64,000 nt of DNA from Streptomyces sp. NBC_01262 (GCF_036226365.1 NZ_CP108462.1:1054001-1118000); one strand, 5' to 3'. Counted from the first letter of the stretch, positions 26,402-35,127 are shown. The notes: generated from the sequence alone by a model not told the origin. Made by a program: numbers and translations.

Positions 26402-28413
26402 CAGTCCCCCTTCCGTGGCCCGCCGAAGGGCTCCCCGTGCACATAGCGCCCGAGGGCTGTGAGCGGGAAGACCATCCGGTAGAGGTGGTAGTTGATGGAG
26501 AAGTCCCGGGGGAAGCCGGTGCCCGTGAACTGCGGCTCGTCCCAGGACCCGTCGTCCTTCTGGGTCTCGGCCAGCCAGCGCACCCCGCGCTCGGCGGCCT
26601 GCCCGTCCCGTTCGCCGGCCGCCAGCAGGGCCAGCAGCGCCCAGGCGGTCTGCGAGGCGGTGGAGGCGCCGCGGCCGATCCATTCCTCGCTGGAGTACGA
26701 GCGAAGGTCCTCGCCCCAGCCGCCGTCCTCGTTCTGTACGGATTCCAGCCAGGCCACCGCCCGCCGGATCGCCGGGTGGCTCCCGGGCAGCCCGGAGGCG
26801 GTCAGCGCGGGGACGACCGAGCCGGTGCCGTAGATGTAGTTGACGCCCCAGCGGCCGAACCAGGCGCCGCTGGGCTCCTGTTCGGCGAGCAGCCAGTCGA
26901 TGCCGCGCCGGGTGTGCTCGTCGTGCTCCAGGCCCAGCGCCGCCAGCATCTCGACGACATGGGCGGTGACATCGGCGGAGGGCGGGTCGATGACCTCGCC
27001 GAAGTCGCAGAAGGGCAGCCGGTTGGGGAAGGTGCTGGTGTTGTCGGCGTCGAAGGCGCCCCAGGCGCCGTTCTTGGACTGCATGCCGATGTTCCAGCGC
27101 ACCCCGCGCTCCACCGCGGTGCGGAGCCGGGCCGGGTCGGGGTGGTTGACGCGCAGCAGGGCGAGGACGACCTCGGCGGTGTCGTCGATGTCCGGGTAGT
27201 TGTCGTTGTGGAATTCGAAGGCCCAGCCGCCGGGCGGCAGTTGGGGGCGCTGGACGGCCCAGTCGCCGGTCTTGGTGATCTGTTCGTCGAGCATCCAGCC
27301 GGCCGCCCTGACCAGGGCCGGGTGGTCGGCGGGAAGGCCCGCGTCGGCGAGTGCGATGGTGGCCAGGCAGGTGTCCCAGACCGGGGACTGGCAGGCCTCG
27401 ATCATCCGGGTGTCCTCGTCGGGCCACACGGCGAACCGGTCCAGGGAGTCCAGGCCGGCCTTGAGCACGGGGTGGTCGAGGGCGTAGCCGAGCAGGTTGA
27501 GGGCGATGACCGAGTAGACCGCCGGGGGCTGGATGCCGCCCCAGCAGCCGTCGTCCTCCTGGCGCTCGATGATCCAGCGGGCGCCCGCCTTGAGCGCGGC
27601 CCGGCGCAGCGGCCTGAACTGGATCTTGCGGTAGCCGTGCAGGGCCCGGTCCAGCCGCTGGAAGAAGCCGTCCCAGCTGTTGACCGGCGGCCGGGGGCGC
27701 GGCGGGTTGGGTACGAGCGGGTCGGTGTGCAGCTCGTCGAGGGCGAAGGGACCGGGGCGTACGGGGCGGTGGGCGGCGACGATGGTGAGCGGCACGATGG
27801 TCTGCCGGGCCCACTGGCCGAAGGAGTAGATGTTGAGCGGGACCCACTTGGGCAGGAACATCAGCTCGGGCGGCAGTTCCGGCAGGTCCTCCCAGCGCCA
27901 CCAGCCGAACAGGGCCAGCCAGATCCGGGTGAAGACCCTGGCGCGGGCGATGCCGCCCCGCTCGCGCACCCATGCCGAGGCCGAGGCCATCCATGGCGCC
28001 TCGGGCGTGTCGCCGGCCAGCCTGAGGGCCACATAGGCCTCAACGGTGGCCGACAGGTCACCGGGTCCGCCGTGGAAGGTGGGCCAGGCGCCGTCGTCAC
28101 GCTGCTGCGAGCGGATCCAGCGGGCGGCGGCCGCGGTGGTCCGGTCGTCCTGGATGCCGAGGAACTGACGGAGCAGCAGATCCTCGGCGTCCATGGTGAC
28201 GTTGGTCTCCAGGTCGCCCTTCCACCACCCGTCCGGGTGCTGACGGGCCAGCAGATGGTCGGTGGCGCGCCGGGCGGCGCGCTCCGCCGTCTGTCTGGTG
28301 TTACTACCGGTCGTCGTAGTACTCGGCGTCGCGCCAGTCGTAGTAGTAGTCGTGCTGGCCGATGGTGTCCCGTGGGCACCAGCCCCGGGACTGCCGTCGG
28401 TCGTCGCTGTCAT
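26401..28413 (-). CDS. shc: Squalene-hopene cyclase
   Basis: A 670-residue monotopic membrane cyclase that turns squalene into hopene/hopanol. Several QW motifs are visible (QHPDGWW, QSKNGAWGAF, QEPSGAWFGRWG, QNEDGGWGED, QKDDGSWDEPQF). The catalytic acid motif is DIDDTA near residue 407. The first 45 residues are unusual: two Thr runs encoded partly by codons rare in Streptomyces (ACT, AGT, AGA) at about 28292-28358, so this tail is probably a dispensable, fast-evolving extension. ATG at 28413 has AAAGGGGA upstream. It is the central gene of the hopanoid operon. Confidence 0.96.
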   Translation of the reverse strand: MTATTDGSPGAGAHGTPSASTTTTTTGATPSTTTTGSNTRQTAERAARRATDHLLARQHPDGWWKGDLETNVTMDAEDLLLRQFLGIQDDRTTAAAARWIRSQQRDDGAWPTFHGGPGDLSATVEAYVALRLAGDTPEAPWMASASAWVRERGGIARARVFTRIWLALFGWWRWEDLPELPPELMFLPKWVPLNIYSFGQWARQTIVPLTIVAAHRPVRPGPFALDELHTDPLVPNPPRPRPPVNSWDGFFQRLDRALHGYRKIQFRPLRRAALKAGARWIIERQEDDGCWGGIQPPAVYSVIALNLLGYALDHPVLKAGLDSLDRFAVWPDEDTRMIEACQSPVWDTCLATIALADAGLPADHPALVRAAGWMLDEQITKTGDWAVQRPQLPPGGWAFEFHNDNYPDIDDTAEVVLALLRVNHPDPARLRTAVERGVRWNIGMQSKNGAWGAFDADNTSTFPNRLPFCDFGEVIDPPSADVTAHVVEMLAALGLEHDEHTRRGIDWLLAEQEPSGAWFGRWGVNYIYGTGSVVPALTASGLPGSHPAIRRAVAWLESVQNEDGGWGEDLRSYSSEEWIGRGASTASQTAWALLALLAAGERDGQAAERGVRWLAETQKDDGSWDEPQFTGTGFPRDFSINYHLYRMVFPLTALGRYVHGEPFGGPRKGD

Positions 28414-28459
28414 GGCTTCCCCTTTGCACAGTCGCTGACGTCTCTGCGGTGTTGGGGCT

Positions 28460-28492
28460 GCCGTCGGCCGCTACACGTTCACGGCCGGCGAC
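28460..28492. other. Intercistronic hairpin before shc
   Basis: GCCGTCGGCCG and CGGCCGGCGAC (9 of 11 complementary, plus one wobble on one strand) surround an 11-base loop in the 105-base gap between the prenyl synthase stop and the shc start. It is a second hairpin inside the hopanoid transcript, of unknown effect. Confidence 0.4.
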
Positions 28493-28518
28493 GTACTGCG
28501 CTCCACTGCTTTCACTCT

Positions 28519-29649
28519 TTATTTCTCGCGAACCACCACAAAATCCGCCAGGCCCACGAGCTTACGGCGAACTTCGTCCCGCATGTCCACTTTGTCGAGC
28601 GCGGCGATAGCGGTGGCGTACTGCCGACGGGCTTCCTGGGAGGTCCACTCCCGTCCGCCCGCCGCTTCGATCAACGCGGCCCTCGTCGCGAACTCTTCCT
28701 CGTCGAAGGACTCAATATCATTACGGTCCGCCGAATCCGCCGCTTTCGCATCCGCTGCGAGCAGCTTCCCGAGCTTCTTCGAGGCCTTGCCGCCCGCGGC
28801 CAGGGCCGCGACCACGGGGAGTGACTTCTTGCGCTGCTTCAGGTCACTCCACGGCACCTTGCCGGTGGCCGCCGGGTCTCCCCAGATGCCCAGCAGGTCG
28901 TCGATGGCCTGGAAGGACAGGCCCAGGTGGTAGCCGTACTCCTCCAGCGCGTCCGCGTCGGCCTCGCAGGCGCCGCCGAGAACGGCGCCGATGGAGGCGG
29001 AGCAGGCGAGCAGGGCGCCGGTCTTGTTGCCCTCCATCTCCAGGCACTCCTGGACGGTGACCGTCTCGCGGTGCTCGAAGGAGATGTCCTGGGCCTGACC
29101 GTCGATCAGTTTGCGGGTCGCGGTGGTCAGCCGCCGGGTGGCCCGGCCGGCCTCCGCGGTGCCCTGCTCCAGCAGGATCTCGTTGGCGAGGGCGAACAGC
29201 GCGTCGCCGACCAGGATGGCCTGGGCGGCGCCGTGCACCTTCCAGACGGTGTCGCGGTGGCGGCGCTGCTCGTCACCGTCCATCAGGTCGTCGTGCAGGA
29301 GGGAGAAGTTGTGCACCAGCTCCACCGCGACCGCGCCGGGGATGCCGGTCTCGGGTCCAGCGCCCGCCACCTCGGCGGAGAGCAGGGCGAGCGCGGGGCG
29401 CACCGCCTTGCCGCCGTCACCGGCGGACGGGTTGCCCTGGGCGTCGATCCAGCCGAAGTGATAGGCGGCGACGGTGTCCATCGGGGGTGCCAGTCGGTCC
29501 ACGGCCGCGCGCAGCACGGGTGTGGACATCGTGCGGCCGCGCTCCAGCAGTTCGGTCACGCTCGCCTTGTCGACGCCCGCGGTCGTCTGCTCCTTGGCAG
29601 CGGTCACTGTCTCTCCTTTGATTTCACTACCGGTGGTGCTGGTGCTCAT
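28519..29649 (-). CDS. Polyprenyl (farnesyl-type) diphosphate synthase
   Basis: A 376-residue trans-prenyltransferase that elongates DMAPP with IPP, here probably to farnesyl diphosphate for squalene. The first aspartate-rich motif LLHDDLMDGDEQRRH is near residue 120, with two residues between the aspartate pair and the next Asp. The second is QAIDDLLGIWGD near 250. ATG at 29649 overlaps the hpnE stop (ATGA). An acidic, Asp/Glu-rich stretch near 315-330 (SADRNDIESFDEEEF) is an insertion common in actinobacterial homologues. Product length is inferred from its place between squalene-forming enzymes and Shc. Confidence 0.9.
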   Translation of the reverse strand: MSTSTTGSEIKGETVTAAKEQTTAGVDKASVTELLERGRTMSTPVLRAAVDRLAPPMDTVAAYHFGWIDAQGNPSAGDGGKAVRPALALLSAEVAGAGPETGIPGAVAVELVHNFSLLHDDLMDGDEQRRHRDTVWKVHGAAQAILVGDALFALANEILLEQGTAEAGRATRRLTTATRKLIDGQAQDISFEHRETVTVQECLEMEGNKTGALLACSASIGAVLGGACEADADALEEYGYHLGLSFQAIDDLLGIWGDPAATGKVPWSDLKQRKKSLPVVAALAAGGKASKKLGKLLAADAKAADSADRNDIESFDEEEFATRAALIEAAGGREWTSQEARRQYATAIAALDKVDMRDEVRRKLVGLADFVVVREK

Positions 29650-31070
29650 GCCGGCTCCAGGCCTTCGATGTCGAAGGGTTGAGGGTCGAAGGGATGGGCC
29701 AGTGCGGTCAGAGCCGCGCGGGAGGCCTGCAAACCGCTGCGCACCGCGCTTTCCATGGTCGCGGGCCAGCCGGTCGCGGTCCACGCGCCCGCCACGTACA
29801 CGCCGGGCGCACGGGTGCGCGGACCTGGGCGAAGTGCGCCGACGCCGGGGGTGGGGGCGAAGGTCGCCGTCCGCTCCCGGGTGACGAAGAAGTCCTTCAC
29901 GGCCGCGCCGCGGGCGGCCGGGAGCAGTCGCTCCAGCTCGGGGAGATAGCGCTCGCGCAGCTCCGAGACCGGCAGGTCGATCTCGTCGGCCGCGGCCGAC
30001 TGCGACAGCGCGATGTACTGTCCGTCGGCGCCGGCCATGCCGGAGTGCTCGGTCCGGTCGAAAACCCACTGCACCGGGCTGCCGATGGCCGCGAAGAACG
30101 GCTGCCGCATGACCTTGCGGTCGTAGACGACATGGACGTTGAGAATCGGCGCCGTGCCGATGCCCAGCAGCGCGTCGGGGTCCGCCAAGGCGCCCTCCGG
30201 GAGCAGGTCGTACGTCTCGCGCTGCGGCACGGCCAGTACGACCGCGTCGGCGGTGATCCGCTCCCCCCGGCCGGGGCCGGTCTCGGCCTCGACCTCCCAG
30301 AGCCCACCGTCCTCACGCGCAACGCGCGTAACACGGGCCCGCAGCTCGGTGCGCACGCCCGCCTTGTCCAGCGCGGTGCGGGCCCGTTCGTCGTGCAGCT
30401 CGCCCAGCGGACGGGCGGCCCAGCCGATGTCGGCCGCCCCCGGGTCGGACAGCAGCCCGGTCTTGAACACCATGGCCGCCAGCCCGAGCGAGGCCTCGTC
30501 CGCGCTCGCGTTGAGCGTCGCGATGCCGACCAGGTCCCACAGCGCCTCGACGGTGCGAGCCGACTGCCCCCGCTCGCGCAGCCAGCTCCCGAAGTCCACC
30601 GCGTCCAGCGCCGGATCCCGGGGGTCCAGCCCGCGCAGCGCGAGCGCCGCCCGGCCGACCGAGGCGCGCTCCTTCAGGGACAGATGCGGATACGTGGCGA
30701 GGCTGGCCGCCAGATGCAGCGGCACCGGCAGCGCGGTGCGGCGCAGCCGGCCGAGCCGCAGGCCGTCGGCGTCCAGCACCGGCACGTCCAGGCGGTCCTG
30801 CAGGGTGACCAGGTCGGCGGCGCCGATCCGGTCCAGGAACCGCAGGTAGGCGACGCAGCAGCGCAGGAAGACATGCTGGCCGTTGTCGACCGTCAGCTCG
30901 CCCCGCTTGAAGGAGAACGCCAGCCCGCCCAGGCGCGGCCGGCCTTCCAGGAGCGTCACCCGCAGCCCCGCGTCCGCGAGGGCAAGCGCAGCGGTCGTCC
31001 CTGCCAAGCCGCCCCCCACGACCACAGCGGCCGCCCCGGGGGGACGGCCTGCGGCTTCGTGCACGCTCAT
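29646..31070 (-). CDS. hpnE: Hydroxysqualene dehydroxylase HpnE
   Basis: A 474-residue FAD-dependent amine-oxidase-fold enzyme that reduces hydroxysqualene to squalene. It has the dinucleotide-binding motif VVVGGGLAGTTAALALADAG near residue 15, RLGGLAFSFKRG following, and the C-terminal FAD contact GVYVAGAWTATGWPATMESA near residue 430. It works in sequence with HpnD and HpnC, both encoded just upstream. It starts with ATG at 31070 after a 241-base gap from hpnD that carries a hairpin, and overlaps the prenyl synthase start by four bases. Confidence 0.93.
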   Translation of the reverse strand: MSVHEAAGRPPGAAAVVVGGGLAGTTAALALADAGLRVTLLEGRPRLGGLAFSFKRGELTVDNGQHVFLRCCVAYLRFLDRIGAADLVTLQDRLDVPVLDADGLRLGRLRRTALPVPLHLAASLATYPHLSLKERASVGRAALALRGLDPRDPALDAVDFGSWLRERGQSARTVEALWDLVGIATLNASADEASLGLAAMVFKTGLLSDPGAADIGWAARPLGELHDERARTALDKAGVRTELRARVTRVAREDGGLWEVEAETGPGRGERITADAVVLAVPQRETYDLLPEGALADPDALLGIGTAPILNVHVVYDRKVMRQPFFAAIGSPVQWVFDRTEHSGMAGADGQYIALSQSAAADEIDLPVSELRERYLPELERLLPAARGAAVKDFFVTRERTATFAPTPGVGALRPGPRTRAPGVYVAGAWTATGWPATMESAVRSGLQASRAALTALAHPFDPQPFDIEGLEPA

Positions 31071-31280
31071 GCGCCCTCCCTACCCAGGCCTCTGGCCTGG
31101 GGAACCCCTCTTTGCCATGACGCAACCCTCACTCCAACGGTTGCCCCGGCCCCGGATACGGTGCCCACGGGGCGAGTGAGCCGAAGCGGAGCGGCCGCTG
31201 TCGAAAGGGAGAACGCGCGCAGTCCGCGAGGAACGAGCGGGCGAGCACGATCGACCGTCGACAGTGGCTGAGCGCAGCGG

Positions 31281-31296
31281 AGGCGAACCGAGCCCC
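31281..31296. repeat. 16-base sequence also found at 37856-37871
   Basis: AGGCGAACCGAGCCCC occurs identically here and at 37856-37871. Each copy lies at or beside a minus-strand stop codon (hpnD and the TagH-like gene). The flanks differ. It may be part of a dispersed intergenic element; two copies are too few to be sure. Confidence 0.4.
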
Positions 31297-31310
31297 CAAG
31301 AAAAGGGGGC
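31292..31310 (-). terminator. Hairpin directly after hpnD
   Basis: GCCCCC-AAGAAAA-GGGGGC lies one base past the hpnD stop. On the transcribed strand the loop is T-rich. It resembles an attenuator or processing hairpin between hpnD and hpnE, since the same-direction operon continues after a 241-base gap. Confidence 0.5.
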
Positions 31311-31311
31311 G

Positions 31312-32238
31312 TCACACCTGCCTCCTCGCCACACGGCGGGAGTCCAGGCCGGCGAGGCCGCGCGCGGCCACGTACGCCTTCTCGTGGCCGGGCAGCGACA
31401 CCCTTCCGCGCAGCACCGCCTCGGGGTCGGCGGCGATCCGCTCCAGCAGCCGCCGGTAGATGCCGGCCATCGCGGCGACGCAGGCACCGCTGCGCCGGTC
31501 GAGCATCGGGAGCAGCCGGTAGCCCGTGGCGAACAGCGCCCGGGCACGCCGGACTTCGAACTCGATCAGGCCGGTGAAGTCGGCGCCGGGCGGCGGCACC
31601 GCCTCCTGGAAGCCGGCCGAACAGCCGAACTTGGCCAGGTCGTTGGCGGGCAGATAGGTGCGGCCGTTGGCCGCGTCCTCGCGGACGTCGCGCAGGATGT
31701 TGGTGAGCTGGAGGGCCAGGCCGAGGGTGTCGGCGTACTCCGAGGCCCGTTCGGCGCCGTGCGCGTCGCGCACCGTGCCGAACACGCCGAGGGAGAGCCG
31801 GCCGATGGCCCCGGCGACGCAACGGCAGTAGGCGGCGAGGTCGTCCCAGGTCTCGTAGGTGTCGCCGCGCAGGTCCATCTGGACGCCGTCGATGAGCTCG
31901 TCGAGCCCGGTGAGCGGGATCGCGAAGCGCTCCGCGGTGTCGGCGAGGGCGACGGCGACCGGGTCGGTGTCGTCCTCGGCGACCTCGCCGGCGCGGACCC
32001 GGCCGAGGAGCACACGGGTCTCGTCGAGCCGCTCCTGCTTGACGGCAGGGGGGAGTTCGCCGTCACCGATGTCGTCGACGCGACGGGAGAAGGCGTAGAG
32101 AGCGGACATGGCCTGGCGCTTGGCGAGCGGCAGAAGTCGGATGCCGTAGGCGAAGTTGCGGGCCTGGAGACCGGTTACGGTCTCGCAGTAGCGGTAGGCA
32201 GCGAGCACCGCGCCGGACGTGTGGTCGGAGCCGTTCAC
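31312..32238 (-). CDS. hpnD: Presqualene diphosphate synthase HpnD
   Basis: A 308-residue squalene/phytoene-synthase-fold enzyme. The two aspartate-rich motifs are SRRVDDIGDGE near residue 55 and NILRDVREDAANGRTYLPA near 185. HpnD condenses two farnesyl diphosphates to presqualene diphosphate, which HpnC converts to hydroxysqualene. It lies seven bases after hpnC. Squalene is thus made by the HpnCDE route rather than by a single squalene synthase. Confidence 0.92.
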   Translation of the reverse strand: MNGSDHTSGAVLAAYRYCETVTGLQARNFAYGIRLLPLAKRQAMSALYAFSRRVDDIGDGELPPAVKQERLDETRVLLGRVRAGEVAEDDTDPVAVALADTAERFAIPLTGLDELIDGVQMDLRGDTYETWDDLAAYCRCVAGAIGRLSLGVFGTVRDAHGAERASEYADTLGLALQLTNILRDVREDAANGRTYLPANDLAKFGCSAGFQEAVPPPGADFTGLIEFEVRRARALFATGYRLLPMLDRRSGACVAAMAGIYRRLLERIAADPEAVLRGRVSLPGHEKAYVAARGLAGLDSRRVARRQV

Positions 32239-32245
32239 TTACGGC

Positions 32246-33151
32246 TCACCCCTCTCTTCGCAATGTCGACCCCACCTCACGCAGCAGGCTGAACCTGGTG
32301 GCCCTGGGCGGTCCGGGCAGCACGTCGTAGCCCGCGTCCGCCACCGCCCCGAGGGCGGCTCGGCCTCCCCCCACGAAGCCGGCGAGCAGCAGTCTGAGTC
32401 TGCCGTGGACGCTACCCACCAGGGGGGTGCCTTCATTCAGCAGGTCGCGGGCGCGTTCTGCTTCGTAAGCCACCAGCGCGCGCACCGGTGCGCCTGCGGT
32501 TGGTGCGGTCAGATCGGTTTCGGTGACGCCGAAGCGCTTCATGTCCTCGGCGGGCAGATAAATACGGTCGCGGCCGAGGTCCTCGGTCACGTCCTGGAGG
32601 TGCTCGACGATCTGCAGTGCGGTGCAGATCGCGTCGGAGCGGCGGATCCGCTCCGGGGTCGCGGTGCCGGTGATGCCGAGCACGAGCCGCCCGACCGGGT
32701 TGGCGGACAGCTCGCAGTAGGCCAGCAGGTCGTCGTACGTCGCGTAGCGGCGCACCTTCTGGTCCTGGCGGTTGGCCTCGATCAGGCCGAGGAAGGGCGC
32801 GGGGGTGAGCCCGCAGCGCCGTACGGTGGGGCGCAGGGCCGCCAGCAGGGGATGACGCGGGACGGTGTCCGGGCCGTCGGCGAACACGCGCCGCAGGTCG
32901 GCCTCGAAGGCGTCGAGCATGGCGAGGCGGTCGCCGGCGGCGTCCTCCGGCAGCCCGAGGCGCAGTGCGTCGTCCCGGCCGCCGTTGGCGAGGTCGCCGT
33001 CACCGATGTCGTCGACGAGGCGGGCGAAGCCGTAGACGGCCATGAGGTCGGCGCGCCAGGCGCGGGGCACGAAGAACGGCGCGACCGGGAAGTTCTCGCG
33101 CGCGGCCTTGTCGAGCACAGCGCGCGACTGCGCGTCTGGCGCGGCCGTCAC
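32246..33151 (-). CDS. hpnC: Hydroxysqualene synthase HpnC
   Basis: A paralogue of HpnD (301 residues from this start). It has ENFPVAPFFVPRAWRADL near the N-terminus, FARLVDDIGDGDLANG for the first Asp motif, and LQDVTEDLGRDRIYLPAED for the second. It hydrolyses presqualene diphosphate to hydroxysqualene. GTG at 33151 has GGGAAG six bases upstream; a GTG at 33205 adds 18 Arg/Lys-rich residues but has no ribosome site. An ATG at 33213 with a GGGGGA site is in another frame, so the 5' end is uncertain and a small frameshift cannot be excluded. It is the first gene of the hopanoid operon; the promoter should lie in 33152-33615. Confidence 0.88.
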   Translation of the reverse strand: MTAAPDAQSRAVLDKAARENFPVAPFFVPRAWRADLMAVYGFARLVDDIGDGDLANGGRDDALRLGLPEDAAGDRLAMLDAFEADLRRVFADGPDTVPRHPLLAALRPTVRRCGLTPAPFLGLIEANRQDQKVRRYATYDDLLAYCELSANPVGRLVLGITGTATPERIRRSDAICTALQIVEHLQDVTEDLGRDRIYLPAEDMKRFGVTETDLTAPTAGAPVRALVAYEAERARDLLNEGTPLVGSVHGRLRLLLAGFVGGGRAALGAVADAGYDVLPGPPRATRFSLLREVGSTLRREG

Positions 33152-33615
33152 CGGGTGCTTCCCGGCACGCGGGCGGCGGACGCACCGTGTCTTTGAGGGG
33201 TCCACTCAGCCATTGCCGTCACATCCCCCGTTCTACACCGCTTGGCCATAACACATGATTTCGGACACGCCGCTCGTTCGATCGACCGAACAGGCCTCCG
33301 GACGTATCACCCGAGAACCGGCGATTGAGTACCGCTCCAGCTTACGGCGCACAGGCGCACCGGCGTGCGCCGGGGTACGGATGATCTCCGCAGATCGCTC
33401 CAACACCACACTGGACGCGAATCTTCCCCCGGGGCAACGCAATTCGGGGAGTTGGCGCCCACGAATACCCCGCTGAACGTCCGGCAGTCCCGCTACGTAG
33501 TGTGAAACAGCTGTGAATCTCTCGGTATTCAAGCGGTACCGGTCAGTAACGGACTGTTATGAAGCTCTTACGACCGTACAGCCGAACAGCACACGCACAC
33601 CGGAGAGGAAGTCCG
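33152..33615. promoter_or_regulatory. 464-base divergent intergenic region (hopanoid operon / sigma-lectin gene)
   Basis: No believable gene is seen here; open frames are short and lack codon bias. The region is less GC-rich than its surroundings. It holds two TGTGAA copies 11 bases apart (33501 and 33512), which read on the minus strand as TTCACA-N5-TTCACA, the spacing of PhoP direct-repeat units. It must contain the promoters for hpnC (minus) and the sigma-lectin gene (plus), but no -10/-35 pair stood out convincingly. Confidence 0.4.
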
Positions 33616-35034
33616 ATGAGCCACGCCGACGCCGATGCGGCCGTCCAGCAGCACCGGCCCGCGGTGGAGGCCTACGCGCGGCTGTGCTGCCCGGATCCGG
33701 AAGCGGCTGCCGACCTGGTCATGGAGGCGTCGAACCGCGCCGACACGGCGAGCATCTACTACGGCGCGCGTCCGGAGACCGCGTGGCTGCCGTTCCTGCT
33801 GGCCGAGGTGCGCCGGACGGCGGCCTCGTGGGCGGAGGAGGAGAGCACGGCGCAGGTGCTCGCACCGGACTTCCGGCTCTGGTACCGCGAGCTGGCCTCG
33901 GTGTTCGGCGGGCCGGGGACGATGCGCCCGGCCGAGGAGGCCTCGCCGGTGCTCCAGGCGTTCAACGCCCTGACGGACCGGGCCCGGTACGCCTTATGGC
34001 ACCAGGTCATCGAGGGGGAGCCGGACGCCGGGGGCGAGGCCGACGCGGCACTGGACTCGCTGCGCGACAGCTATCTGCGGCGGCTGACCGACCGTGCCCC
34101 GAACCCGGAGTGCCACCACTACAGCCGGATGCTCGGGGCCATCGTGCGCGGCACCAACCAGCGCACCAGCGACGACCTGGAGATCCATCTCGCGGTCTGC
34201 CCGGCCTGCTCCACCGGCTACGGCGACCTGATGCTGATCACCCGGCCCAGCCCCGCCCGCCGGGTCACGCTGGCCGGCCGGCTGCTGCTGTGGGGCCATG
34301 AGGCCTATCTGGCCGAGCGCGCCCGCACCCGTACGCTGCTGCCCGTGGTGGTACCGGACGCGGAGCGGCGACGGCCGCCCAAACGGCGGTTCCCGACGGC
34401 CGCCACGGGGCTGGCGGCCGTACTGGCGACGGCGGCCGCCGCGGGGGTGGCCGCCGCCATCGTGCCGTCCCTGACCACCGACAGCGGGACCGGCGTCGCC
34501 GCGCCCCCGGGCGTACGCGCCAGCGCCTCGCGGAGCGTCGCCGGCTCCCCGTCACCGGCCGGCGCGAGCCCCTCCCCCACCGAGACCCCGTCGAGCGCCA
34601 CCGGGGCCGCGACGATCACCCTCCGTAGTTCGGCGACCGGGCAGTGCCTCCAGATAGCCGGCGGCTCGGCCCTGCTGAGCGTCAAACCGGCCCAGGCGGT
34701 CTGCGACTCCTCCACCGCGCAGAAGTGGCTGGTGCTCGACATCGAGGGCGACGCGGTCAAACTGCGCAACGCCGCCAGCAGCCTGTGCCTGGACATCGAC
34801 GGCAAGCGGACGAAGGGCGCCGTCGTCCTCCAACGCCCGTGCGCCATCGGCGAGCAGGACCAGATGTGGCTGCTCAAGGTCTACAAGCGCTCGGGCTACA
34901 TCGTCGCGGTCTGCAAGACCAACGCCGCGCTGCAGCTCGGCCTCAACGGCACGGGGAAAACCGGCGCCGTAGTCCTCGCCGGCGCCGGCGACGGGACGGT
35001 CGGGCGGTTCGCCCTCGACAACGGGCTCAAGTGA
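33616..35034 (+). CDS. Membrane protein: sigma-like region, zinc finger, TM helix and ricin lectin domain
   Basis: A 472-residue multi-domain protein. Residues about 10-100 look like sigma-70 region 2 (AYARLCCPDPEAAADLVMEA). A degenerate middle part ends in HLAVCPACSTGY near residue 195, an HxxxCxxC zinc finger as in anti-sigma factors. A basic stretch (RRRPPKRRF) then leads to one TM helix near 262-285. A Ser/Pro-rich linker and a beta-trefoil ricin domain (about 335-472, with GQCLQIAGG, SLCLDIDGK and QDQMWLL) lie outside. I infer a one-piece sensor: outside lectin, inside regulatory part. ATG at 33616 has GGAGAGGAAG upstream. A TTA codon is in frame at 33994, so translation should need bldA. 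It is divergent from the hopanoid operon. Confidence 0.8.
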   Translation: MSHADADAAVQQHRPAVEAYARLCCPDPEAAADLVMEASNRADTASIYYGARPETAWLPFLLAEVRRTAASWAEEESTAQVLAPDFRLWYRELASVFGGPGTMRPAEEASPVLQAFNALTDRARYALWHQVIEGEPDAGGEADAALDSLRDSYLRRLTDRAPNPECHHYSRMLGAIVRGTNQRTSDDLEIHLAVCPACSTGYGDLMLITRPSPARRVTLAGRLLLWGHEAYLAERARTRTLLPVVVPDAERRRPPKRRFPTAATGLAAVLATAAAAGVAAAIVPSLTTDSGTGVAAPPGVRASASRSVAGSPSPAGASPSPTETPSSATGAATITLRSSATGQCLQIAGGSALLSVKPAQAVCDSSTAQKWLVLDIEGDAVKLRNAASSLCLDIDGKRTKGAVVLQRPCAIGEQDQMWLLKVYKRSGYIVAVCKTNAALQLGLNGTGKTGAVVLAGAGDGTVGRFALDNGLK

Positions 35035-35127
35035 CCGGGCGGTAAGAAGAACCAGCAGGCGACAACCAGTGAGACAGTCGCAGAAATCGCTTGCCGGGCC
35101 CCCTCGCGGCACGTCAGGCTCGACCGC

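Noticed and set aside
33233..33532. A 99-codon minus-strand frame between hpnC and the sigma-lectin gene
   Set aside because: Codon usage is not Streptomyces-like, no ribosome site is present and it resembles no family known to me; the region is treated as regulatory.
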